A DNA stretch of 64,000 bases from Rhodosalinus sediminis (GTDB taxonomy: Bacteria; Pseudomonadota; Alphaproteobacteria; Rhodobacterales; Rhodobacteraceae), in NCBI RefSeq assembly GCF_003385555.1, contig NZ_QOHR01000002.1, positions 62,001-126,000 of the forward strand, read 5' to 3'. The notes under the pieces were generated by a model. That model was not told the origin of the DNA, did not search any database, and saw only the letters and a program-made list of their open reading frames with translations. Below, one piece after another: positions 38,114-45,285 of the stretch; position 1 is the first letter of the stretch; each line of letters opens with the position of its first letter. Made by a program: the position numbers and the translations under genes.

Positions 38114-38768
38114 CGCGGATGCGACGGACAGGGGGTTGCGCCTCGAGGGGGTGCGGATCGAGCGCGCCGGCGGGGCGACGCTGCTCGCGCTCGATCTCGC
38201 GGTGGCGCCGGGCGAGGTGGTGGCGGTCATGGGCCCCTCGGGCGCGGGGAAGTCGACGCTGCTCGCCGCGGTGATGGGCACGCTCGCGCCGCCCTTCGCG
38301 CTGCGCGGGCGCGTGACGCTCGACGGGCGGGACGTCACCGCGGCGCCGCCCGAGCGGCGCGGCATCGGCATCCTCTTTCAAGACGATCTGCTCTTTCCGC
38401 ATCTCTCGGTGGGCGAGAACCTCGCCTTCGGGCTGTCGCGTCGGGTGCGCGGGCGCGCGGCGCGGCGCGCGGCGGTCGAGGCGGCGCTGGCGGAGGCGGG
38501 GCTCGCCGGGATGGCGGGGCGCGATCCGGCGACGCTCTCGGGGGGCGAGCGGCTGCGGGCGGCGCTGATGCGCACGCTGCTGGCCGAGCCGCGGGCGCTC
38601 CTGCTCGACGAGCCGTTCTCGAGCCTCGACCAGGACCGGCGCGACCGGATGCGGCGGCTCGTCTTCGCGCGCGCCACGGCGCGGGGGCTGCCGGTGCTGA
38701 TGGTCACCCACGACCCGGCCGACGCGGCGGCCGCGGGCGGCCCGGTGGTCCGCCTCGGCGCGGGGTGA
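38106..38768 (+). CDS. ynjD: ABC transporter ATP-binding protein, YnjD-like
   Basis: This 220-residue ATPase powers the YnjB-YnjC importer. Walker A is GPSGAGKSTLL, the Q-loop is ILFQDDLLFPHL, the signature is LSGGERLRAAL, Walker B is ALLLDEPFSSLD, and the switch His is in MVTHDPADA. The start codon at 38106 (or 38109) lies inside a dispersed-repeat copy. The only other in-frame option near the core is a TTG at 38136. The nearest ribosome-binding-like GGAG is 13 nt before the ATG, also inside the repeat. Confidence 0.92.
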   Translation: MMGADATDRGLRLEGVRIERAGGATLLALDLAVAPGEVVAVMGPSGAGKSTLLAAVMGTLAPPFALRGRVTLDGRDVTAAPPERRGIGILFQDDLLFPHLSVGENLAFGLSRRVRGRAARRAAVEAALAEAGLAGMAGRDPATLSGGERLRAALMRTLLAEPRALLLDEPFSSLDQDRRDRMRRLVFARATARGLPVLMVTHDPADAAAAGGPVVRLGAG

Positions 38769-38777
38769 GCGGGCGGA

Positions 38778-40082
38778 TCAGCGCGCCCAGAGAGCGAGGC
38801 CGGGGAAGGCCACGAGGAGCGCGACGAGGATCAGCGAGCAGGCGATGAAGGGAAGCGCCGCGGTGTAGATCGTGCGCATCGTCGTCCCCGGCGGCGCGAC
38901 GCCCTTCATCACGAAGAGCAGGAGCCCGAAGGGCGGCGTCGTGAAGCTGATCTCGAGCGCGAGCAGCATGATGAGCGCGAACCAGACGAGGTCGAAGCCG
39001 AGGCTTTCGGCGAGCGGGAAGAAGATCGGCACCGTCAGCAGCATGATCGAGATCTGCTCCATGAACATGCCGAGGAGGAGCAGCACCAGAAACATCGCCG
39101 CGAGCATCCAGAGCGGCGCGAGGTCGAAGCCCGTCGCCCAGTCGATGAGCCCGGAGGAGGCGCCGGAGAAGGCCAGCAGCTGGCTGAAGGTCGCCGAGCC
39201 GAAGACGATCAGGTAGGCCATGAGCGTCACGCGCAGCGCGCCGGTGACCGATTTGGTCAGCGCCTCCCACGTCAGGCAGCGGAAGGCGAGGCCGAGCAGG
39301 ATCACCCCGAGCGCACCGAAGGCCGCGGCCTCGGAGGGCGTGGCGAAGCCGAAGAGCATCATCAGCACGACGACGACCATGACGCCGGCCATCGGCACCA
39401 CGTCGCGCAGGACGAGGCCAGCCTTCTCGGCGAGCGGCACGGGCGGCATGTCGTAGACGGGCGCGCCCTGCGGGTCGAGGCGCGTCTGGAGCCAGATGAG
39501 CCCGACGTAGAGCGCCGCGAGCACCAGCCCGGGCACCACCCCCGCGATCAGGAGCGCGCCCACGTCGATCTGCGCCAGCGTCGCCAGAAGCACCGCGAGC
39601 GCCGAGGGCGGGATGATGATGGCGAGGCCGCCGGTGCCGAGGATCGGGCCAATGGAGAACTTCGCGCGGTAGCCGCGCCGCTGCATCTCGGGGACCATGA
39701 GCGAGCCGAGCAGCGCGGTGGAGCCCATCGACGAGCCCGAGAGCGTGGCGAAGCCCGTGCCGCCAAGGACCGTGACGTAGGAGAGCCGTCCGGGCACGCG
39801 GCCGAGCAGCCGGTCGATCGCGTTGAACATCCGCGCGCCGAGCCCGGTGTGAAAGAAGAGCTCCCCCATCAGCAGGAAGAGCGGGATCGGAATCAGCGCG
39901 AAGCGCGAGAGCGCGCCGAAGCCGTTGTCGAGCATCAGCACCACCGCGTCGAAGCCGCCCATGAAGACCCAGGCGCCGGCGATGTTGGCGGCGAGGAAGG
40001 CGATCGCGACCGGCATCCCCAGCGCCATCAGCACGACGATGGAGCCGATGAGGAGCGCGAGCGCCCAGTACCATTCCATCAT
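38778..40082 (-). CDS. dctM: TRAP transporter large permease DctM
   Basis: DctM is the 12-helix translocation subunit of a TRAP importer that uses the sodium gradient to bring in organic acids. Family segments include YVTVLGGTGFATLSGSSMGSTALLGSL (in order), GPILGTGGLAIIIPPSALAV, FGFATPSEAAAFGALG, and MFMEQISIMLLTVPIFFPL. It has 434 residues. Its ATG overlaps the DctQ stop. It is last of a presumed gntR-leuC-leuD-dctP-dctQ-dctM transcript. Confidence 0.96.
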   Translation of the reverse strand: MMEWYWALALLIGSIVVLMALGMPVAIAFLAANIAGAWVFMGGFDAVVLMLDNGFGALSRFALIPIPLFLLMGELFFHTGLGARMFNAIDRLLGRVPGRLSYVTVLGGTGFATLSGSSMGSTALLGSLMVPEMQRRGYRAKFSIGPILGTGGLAIIIPPSALAVLLATLAQIDVGALLIAGVVPGLVLAALYVGLIWLQTRLDPQGAPVYDMPPVPLAEKAGLVLRDVVPMAGVMVVVVLMMLFGFATPSEAAAFGALGVILLGLAFRCLTWEALTKSVTGALRVTLMAYLIVFGSATFSQLLAFSGASSGLIDWATGFDLAPLWMLAAMFLVLLLLGMFMEQISIMLLTVPIFFPLAESLGFDLVWFALIMLLALEISFTTPPFGLLLFVMKGVAPPGTTMRTIYTAALPFIACSLILVALLVAFPGLALWAR

Positions 40083-40585
40083 TCGTGGATCCCCGCCTCG
40101 CCGGAGTGCATGCGCGCGGGCCCCACGGCGAAGCGCGCGAACTCGAGCGCCATGAGCCCGAAGGAGACCGGGAAGGCGACGGTCAGCCACCACTTCGGGG
40201 TGAAATAGGCGCGCACGTCGAAGTTCGACCGCGCGATGTCCTGGCGCACGAGCTCGTAGCCCGCGTAGGCGAGGAGCAGGCAGACGGCGACGCAGGCCGC
40301 GGCGACCGCGCGCGAGAGCCAGGCCTGCGCGCGCGCCGGCAGCATCGCGGTGACGAGCTCGACATGGACGTGGCCGCGCTTGCGCACGAGCCACGGCGCG
40401 CCGAGCATCGTCAGGTAGAAGAGCCCGTATTCGCCCGAGAGAAAGAGCCACGGGAAGGGCTGAAGCCCGAGGTTGCGCATGGTCACCGAGATCAGGATCG
40501 AGACCATGAGCCACACGAGCAGCGCCCCCGCGATCAGCGCGAAGGCGCTCAGCAGGCCTTCGTAGAGCTTGAGCGCGCGGGTCAT
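40079..40585 (-). CDS. dctQ: TRAP transporter small permease DctQ
   Basis: This is a 168-residue membrane protein with four helices. It carries the DctQ pattern: helix 1 EGLLSAFALIAGALLVWLM, then TMRNLGLQPFPWLFLSGEYG, GAPWLVRKRGHVHVELV, and helix 4 TVAFPVSFGLMALEFAR. It pairs with DctM in the membrane. A perfect hairpin in the 70-bp gap after dctP may lower its expression relative to the binding protein. Confidence 0.93.
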   Translation of the reverse strand: MTRALKLYEGLLSAFALIAGALLVWLMVSILISVTMRNLGLQPFPWLFLSGEYGLFYLTMLGAPWLVRKRGHVHVELVTAMLPARAQAWLSRAVAAACVAVCLLLAYAGYELVRQDIARSNFDVRAYFTPKWWLTVAFPVSFGLMALEFARFAVGPARMHSGEAGIHE

Positions 40586-40615
40586 CGCGGGCCTTTCCGC
40601 ACGGGGTCGGGGGAG

Positions 40616-40639
40616 GCGGCGCCGGGACTCCGGCGCCGC
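40616..40639 (-). terminator. Intra-operon hairpin between dctP and dctQ
   Basis: GCGGCGCCGG and CCGGCGCCGC form a perfect 10-bp stem with a 4-nt loop. There is no T tract; it is likely to act as an attenuator or to protect the dctP end of the message. Confidence 0.45.
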
Positions 40640-40655
40640 GGTGGGCGGACCGCGA

Positions 40656-41675
40656 TCAGCTGCCCGGGTCCTTGGAGGGGTCGTAGAAGGCCTCGATCAG
40701 CGCGTCGTAATGCTCGAGCCCCATGGGATGCTTCTCCATCTGGGTGCGCATCCGCTCCCACGTTTTCTCGCGGGCGGCGTCGAGGTAGTTCTGCGCCGCC
40801 TCGCCCTCGAGCGTGACGACCTGCATGCCGCCCGCCTCGAGTTCGGCGAATTCCTCGTCGCGGAGCTCGGCGAGCGCCTCGGCGCTCGTGCGCTCGTGCT
40901 CGAGCGCGGTCTCGGTGAGGATCGCGCGCGCCTCCTCCGAGAGCCCCTCCCAGGTGTCGAGGTTCACGATCACGCCGAGGTCGGTCGAGAAGAAGTCGGG
41001 CTCGATCCGGTAGTTGACGAAATCGTCCCACTTGAGATCGAGCAGGCCGATCTGCGTCCAGCCGGTGGCGTCCACGATCCCGCGCTCGAGCGCCGAGTAG
41101 ACGTCGGTGGTGGGGATGTCGATGACGCTCGCGCCGAGATACTCGGTGAAGAAGGCGTTATAGACGGGGTTGCCGCGCAGCTTCCAGTCCGAGACGTCGA
41201 GGTTGCCTTCGGCGTCGAGCATCGGCTCGTCGACCGTCCAGAGGTTGTAGCTCACGCCCGAGTCGAACCAGCCGAGATACTTGACGCCCATCTTCTCCTG
41301 GTGGATTTCGTCGATGAGGTCGAGCCCGCCGGCAGCGCGCGCCTCGGCGGCGGTGACGTTGGCGGCCACGAGCGCGTCCTTCTCGGGCAGCGCGCCGGCG
41401 TAGAAGCTGCCGGGGGTGTAGACCATGTCCACCACGCCGTTGCGGACCGCCTCGGGCTGCTGGAACATGCCGATGGCCTCCGGCCCGCCGCGCACCTCGA
41501 TGCGCACCACGCCCTCGCCGGCCTCGTTCACCTTGTCGACGAAGTCGAGGAAGGACTGCGTGTAGACCAGCGTCTCCGGAAAAGCGTGCACCGCCGAAAG
41601 CACGTCTTCGGCCGCGGCGGGCGCGGCGGCGAGCGCGCTTCCGGCGATGAGGCCGGCCCTGATGGTGAGCGTCAT
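40656..41675 (-). CDS. dctP: TRAP transporter substrate-binding protein DctP
   Basis: This 339-residue periplasmic protein captures the ligand for the DctQM permease. It has a signal peptide (MTLTIRAGLIAGSALAAAPAAA) and DctP-family sequence: VEIRGGPEAIGMFQQPEAV-type central block, EKMGVKYLGWFDSGVSYNLW, and YSALERGIVDATGWTQIGLL. The carboxylate-binding Arg is probably that in RGNPVYNAFF. GAAGGAGACGACG precedes the ATG at 41675. It follows leuD on the same strand by 61 bp, suggesting that the hydro-lyase product or substrate is the transported compound. Confidence 0.93.
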   Translation of the reverse strand: MTLTIRAGLIAGSALAAAPAAAEDVLSAVHAFPETLVYTQSFLDFVDKVNEAGEGVVRIEVRGGPEAIGMFQQPEAVRNGVVDMVYTPGSFYAGALPEKDALVAANVTAAEARAAGGLDLIDEIHQEKMGVKYLGWFDSGVSYNLWTVDEPMLDAEGNLDVSDWKLRGNPVYNAFFTEYLGASVIDIPTTDVYSALERGIVDATGWTQIGLLDLKWDDFVNYRIEPDFFSTDLGVIVNLDTWEGLSEEARAILTETALEHERTSAEALAELRDEEFAELEAGGMQVVTLEGEAAQNYLDAAREKTWERMRTQMEKHPMGLEHYDALIEAFYDPSKDPGS

Positions 41676-41736
41676 GGCGTCGTCTCCTTCTCTTTGTCGC
41701 GGGCCTCGCGGCCCCTCCCTGTGGCGGGGCGCCGTC

Positions 41737-42369
41737 TCAGCGCGCCCCCTGATCCCGCGTCGCCCCCGGCCAGAGCCAGGGGCGGGCGGCGGCGAGCGCC
41801 GCGCGGTGCGCGGCGATCGCCTCTTCGTGGCGGCGGGTGACGTCGATGTCGTCCCAGCCGTTGACGAGTTTCTCGCGCTGCGCCTCCGAAAGCGCGAAAG
41901 GGCAGGCGAGCCCGCCGAGCGTCACGGCGCCGGCGTCGATGTCGACCTCCGCCCCGAGCGGCCCCGCGGCGAGCGCGGCGAGCAGCCGCTCGGCGTCCTC
42001 GGCCGAGACCTGCGCGGGCAGCAGGCCGTTGTTGACCGCGTTGCCGGCGAAGATGTCGCCGAAGCTCGGCGCGACCACTGCGCGGAAGCCCGCGTCGATC
42101 AGCGCGTAGACCGCCGCCTCGCGCGAGGAGCCGCCGCCGAAGTTGCGCCGGGTCACGAGGATCGATGCGCCGGCGGTCTCGGGGCGTTCGAGCGGGAACG
42201 CCGGGACGGGATGCCCCTCGGCGTCGCGGCGCATGTCGTGCAGGAGATAGCCGCCGTAGCCCGCCGACCGCGGGCGCGACATGAAGCGCGCCGGGATCAG
42301 CTGGTCGGTGTCGATCCCCTCCACCGGCAGCGCCACGGCGAGCCCCTCGTGCCGGCGCCAGCCCGTCAT
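41737..42369 (-). CDS. leuD: LeuD-like hydro-lyase small subunit
   Basis: This swivelling domain completes the aconitase-type active site with the LeuC-like partner. It has EGIDTDQLIPARFM, RNFGGGSSREAAVYAL, and VAPSFGDIFAGNAVNNGLLP over 210 residues. In housekeeping LeuD the middle block reads close to RNFGCGSSREHAxWAL; here the Cys and His are Gly and Ala. That, plus its place in a GntR-TRAP operon, suggests a catabolic paralogue acting on a different diacid rather than on isopropylmalate. It overlaps leuC by ATGA. Confidence 0.85.
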   Translation of the reverse strand: MTGWRRHEGLAVALPVEGIDTDQLIPARFMSRPRSAGYGGYLLHDMRRDAEGHPVPAFPLERPETAGASILVTRRNFGGGSSREAAVYALIDAGFRAVVAPSFGDIFAGNAVNNGLLPAQVSAEDAERLLAALAAGPLGAEVDIDAGAVTLGGLACPFALSEAQREKLVNGWDDIDVTRRHEEAIAAHRAALAAARPWLWPGATRDQGAR

Positions 42370-43775
42370 GCCGCGCGCTCCTTCAGGAAGGGGCGCGCGT
42401 CGGTCAGCGTGCCGGTGACGGCCGCCGCGGCGGCCATGACGGGCGACATGAGATGCGTGCGCGCGCCCGGCCCCTGCCGGCCGCGGAAGTTGCGGTTGGT
42501 GGTCGAGGCGCAGCGCTCGCCCGGGTTCACGTGGTCGCCGTTCATGCCGACGCACATCGAACAGCCCGACTCCACCCAGTCGAGCCCGGCCGCGCGGAAG
42601 ATGGCGTCGAGCCCCTCTTCCTCCGCCTGCCGCTTCACGGCGCTGGAGCCCGGAGAGATCGTGCCGGGCACGCGCGCCTCGCGCCCCTTCAGCACCGAAG
42701 CCGCGGCGCGCAGGTCCTCGAGCCGTGCGTTGGTGCAGGAGCCGATGAAGATGCGATCCACCGGCGTGCCCTCGAGCGGCCGGCCGGGGACGAGCCCCAT
42801 GTAATCGAGCGCAGCGCGGATCTTCTCGGCGCGCGCGGGGTCGGCCTCCTTCGCCGGGTCGGGGACGGTGGCGGTGATCGGCGCCGCGTCCTCGGGCGAA
42901 GTGCCCCAGGTGACGACCGGCGCGATCTCGGCGGCGTCGAGCGTCACCTCGCGGTCGTAGGCCGCGCCCGCGTCCGTGGCGAGATCCGCCCACCACGCCA
43001 TCGCCGCGTCCCAGTCCGCGCCCCGCGGCGCCGAGGCCCGCCCGGCGAGCCAGTCGAAGGTCGTCGCATCCGGCGCCACGAGCCCCATACGCGCGCCGCC
43101 CTCGATCGAGAGGTTGCAGAGCGTCATGCGCCCCGCCATCGAAAGCCCGCGCACGGCGCTGCCCGCGTATTCCACCGCGTGGCCCCGCGCCCCGTCCGCG
43201 CCGAGCTTCGCGATCCAGGCGAGCGCCATGTCCTTCGCGCCGACCCCGGGCGCGAGCGGGCCGTCGATCGTCAGGCGCATCGCCTTCGGCCGCTTCTGCC
43301 AGACCGTCTGCGTGGCGAGCACATGCGCCACCTCGGTCGCGCCGATGCCGAAGCCGAGCGCGCCGAAGGCGCCGTGGGTGGAGGTGTGACTGTCGCCGCA
43401 GACCACGAGGCACCCGGGCAGGGTGAGCCCGGCCTCGGGGCCTGCGACGTGCACGATCCCCTGACGCGAATCATGCAGCCCGAAGAGAGAAAATCCGTGA
43501 GTGGCGGCGTTCTCTTCCAGCGTTCGGACCATGCGCGCGATGTCCGGGTCGGCGATCGGCCGGTCCCGGTGGCGCGTCGGCACGTAATGATCGGCCACCC
43601 CGAAGGTGAGGCCCGGCTCGGCGACCGGCAGCCCGCGGTCGGCAAGCTTGGCGAAGGCGTGGTGCGAGCCCTCGTGCACGAAATGCCGGTCCACCCAGAG
43701 CAGATCCTTGTCGCCGGCCGAGGTGACGACATGCGCCTCCCAGAGCTTGGCGAAGAGGGTCCGCGGCGCGGTCAT
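42366..43775 (-). CDS. leuC: LeuC-like aconitase-family hydro-lyase large subunit
   Basis: The protein binds a [4Fe-4S] cluster through C347 (FIGSCTN), C405 and C408 (SGCSMCVGMN), and hydrates or isomerises a C4/C5 diacid with the LeuD-like subunit. The 469-residue length and VVCGDSHTSTHGAFGALGFG are LeuC-like. Compared with E. coli LeuC, the loop VVPGSxxVKxQAE is replaced by VPGTISPGSSAVKRQAE and the residues before the cluster (RLPG) by VESG. I infer a paralogue with altered substrate. It is coupled to gntR upstream and leuD downstream. Confidence 0.85.
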   Translation of the reverse strand: MTAPRTLFAKLWEAHVVTSAGDKDLLWVDRHFVHEGSHHAFAKLADRGLPVAEPGLTFGVADHYVPTRHRDRPIADPDIARMVRTLEENAATHGFSLFGLHDSRQGIVHVAGPEAGLTLPGCLVVCGDSHTSTHGAFGALGFGIGATEVAHVLATQTVWQKRPKAMRLTIDGPLAPGVGAKDMALAWIAKLGADGARGHAVEYAGSAVRGLSMAGRMTLCNLSIEGGARMGLVAPDATTFDWLAGRASAPRGADWDAAMAWWADLATDAGAAYDREVTLDAAEIAPVVTWGTSPEDAAPITATVPDPAKEADPARAEKIRAALDYMGLVPGRPLEGTPVDRIFIGSCTNARLEDLRAAASVLKGREARVPGTISPGSSAVKRQAEEEGLDAIFRAAGLDWVESGCSMCVGMNGDHVNPGERCASTTNRNFRGRQGPGARTHLMSPVMAAAAAVTGTLTDARPFLKERAA

Positions 43776-44575
43776 TCGGCCGCCCCCTGCGTCATCGCCG
43801 CCGGCGCCCAGTGCCGCGCCTCGCCCGCGCCCACGCGGTCGAGCTCCATGCGCAGGCGGAAGCGGTCGGGGCGGTAGAGCGCCGAGAGATGCTCCACCCC
43901 GCGCCCCGCCTCGTCGCGCACGAGACGGGTGAGCGAGATGAGCGGCGCGCCCACCTCCACCTCGAGCGCCTCGGCGACCTGCGGCGCGGCGAGCGTCGCG
44001 CTCACCTCCTGCTCGGCGCGGCCTATGCGCACGCCGCCGCGCTCCATCAGCCGCAGGAGCGGCGTCGTAGCGAGATCGGCCTCGGAGTAATTGGCCGCGA
44101 TGTCGGCGGGGACATGGGTGGTCAGATGCGAGAAGGGCGTCCCCTCGATCAGGCGGACGCGCACCGCGCGCTGCACGCGCCCCTCCGCCTCGAGGCCGAG
44201 CGCGCGCGCCACAGGCGCGGCGGCGCGGGTGTAGGAGAAATCGATCAGCCGCGCCTCGGTCGTCTGCCCCATCTCGACGAGCTGCGGCATCAGCGTGGCG
44301 AGATCGCCGGCGAGGCGCACGCCGTCGCCGGGGCGCGCGCGCACGACCGTGCCGCTGCCGGCGCGGCGCTCGACCACGCCCTGCGCCTCGAGCGCCTCGA
44401 GCGCGCGGCGAATCGTGACCCGGCTCACGCCGTAATCCTCGGCCAGCCGCAACTCCCCCGGTAGCGCGGCGCCGGGCGCCAGCGTGCCGCGCGCGATATC
44501 CTCCTGCAGAAGCAGGAAAATGCGGTGCGCCTTGCTGCCCTCCGGCAGGCTGCTGCGATGGCGATCGTCCGGCAC
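43772..44575 (-). CDS. GntR-family regulator with UTRA (HutC-like) domain
   Basis: This 267-residue regulator has an N-terminal winged helix (HRIFLLLQEDIARGTLAPG, YGVSRVTIRRALEALEAQGVV) and a C-terminal UTRA ligand-binding domain (PFSHLTTHVPADIAANYS, PLISLTRLV). The start is a GTG at 44575, chosen because AAGGAGG stands seven nt upstream; a TTG at 44626 has no such site. Its stop overlaps the leuC-like start, so regulator and enzymes are made together. It probably represses both divergent operons until the substrate or an intermediate binds. Confidence 0.92.
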   Translation of the reverse strand: MPDDRHRSSLPEGSKAHRIFLLLQEDIARGTLAPGAALPGELRLAEDYGVSRVTIRRALEALEAQGVVERRAGSGTVVRARPGDGVRLAGDLATLMPQLVEMGQTTEARLIDFSYTRAAAPVARALGLEAEGRVQRAVRVRLIEGTPFSHLTTHVPADIAANYSEADLATTPLLRLMERGGVRIGRAEQEVSATLAAPQVAEALEVEVGAPLISLTRLVRDEAGRGVEHLSALYRPDRFRLRMELDRVGAGEARHWAPAAMTQGAAE

Positions 44576-44718
44576 GCTCGGCCCTCCTTCGCCGGCGATG
44601 GTTAGCCGTGTTCTGCGAGGATGCAAGAATTTTGTCTCCTCCGCGCCGGGATTTTTGTCCTTTCAATAGGCGCTGACCTGTCCTATCCATAATACAGGTT
44701 TACGGACAGGACCCCTCG
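44576..44718. promoter_or_regulatory. Divergent promoter/operator region of the catabolic cluster
   Basis: The 143 bp between gntR and the tautomerase gene include the lowest-GC stretch nearby (44630-44702). CCTGTCC at 44677-44683 and GGACAGG at 44704-44710 form a 7-bp inverted repeat, with an inner CCTGT...ACAGG pair at 44677 and 44694. CATAAT at 44688 could be a -10 element. This is the natural place for the GntR operator. The site assignment is by eye. Confidence 0.5.
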
Positions 44719-45285
44719 ATGCCAGTCGTCACCATCACCCTTCTCGAAGGCTACGACGCCGCGACGCGCGCGCGCCTCGGCACGGCTCTGACCAACGCGG
44801 TCGCGGGCGTGCTCGACGCCGCGCCGGAGGCGATCACCGTGCTGATGCCCGAGCTCGACCCGGCGAGCTACATGCGCGGCGGCGCGACGCGGCGCCCCGG
44901 CCCGCCGCGGCCCGACCCGGCGGAGATGGTCGGGACCTTCCTGCGCACGATGGAGGCGCGCGACCTCGACGCGGCACGCGCCATGCTCGCGCCGGGCTTC
45001 ACCATGACCTTCCCGGGCGGGCAGCGCATGGCGACGCTCGAGGAACTCGTCGCGTGGTCGAAGCCGCGCTACCGCTTCGTGACCAAGACCTACGAACGGT
45101 TCGATTCGCTGCAGGACGGCGCGACCTCCATCTGCTACTGCTTCGGCACGCTCTCGGGCGAATGGCTCGACGGCACGCCCTTCGAGGGCATCCGCTTCAT
45201 CGACCGCTTCGAGATCGAGGGCGGTCGCTTCACCCGGCAGGACGTCTGGAACGACATGGCCGAAGCGAAGGCGCAATCGGCATGA
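44719..45285 (+). CDS. 4-oxalocrotonate tautomerase-like domain fused to a SnoaL-like domain
   Basis: Residues 1-55 are a 4-oxalocrotonate tautomerase unit: MPVVTITLLEGYDAATRARL gives the catalytic N-terminal Pro, and LGTALTNAVAGVLDAAPEAI followed by TVLMPELDPASYMRGG matches the family end. Residues 75-188 look like an NTF2/SnoaL alpha-beta domain (MVGTFLRTMEARDLDAARAM, MTFPGGQRM, IRFIDRFEIEGGRFTRQDVW). The tautomerase would move a double bond in an unsaturated keto or enol acid. The SnoaL part may bind the same substrate. It is the first gene of the rightward operon and its stop overlaps hyuB. Confidence 0.85.
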   Translation: MPVVTITLLEGYDAATRARLGTALTNAVAGVLDAAPEAITVLMPELDPASYMRGGATRRPGPPRPDPAEMVGTFLRTMEARDLDAARAMLAPGFTMTFPGGQRMATLEELVAWSKPRYRFVTKTYERFDSLQDGATSICYCFGTLSGEWLDGTPFEGIRFIDRFEIEGGRFTRQDVWNDMAEAKAQSA

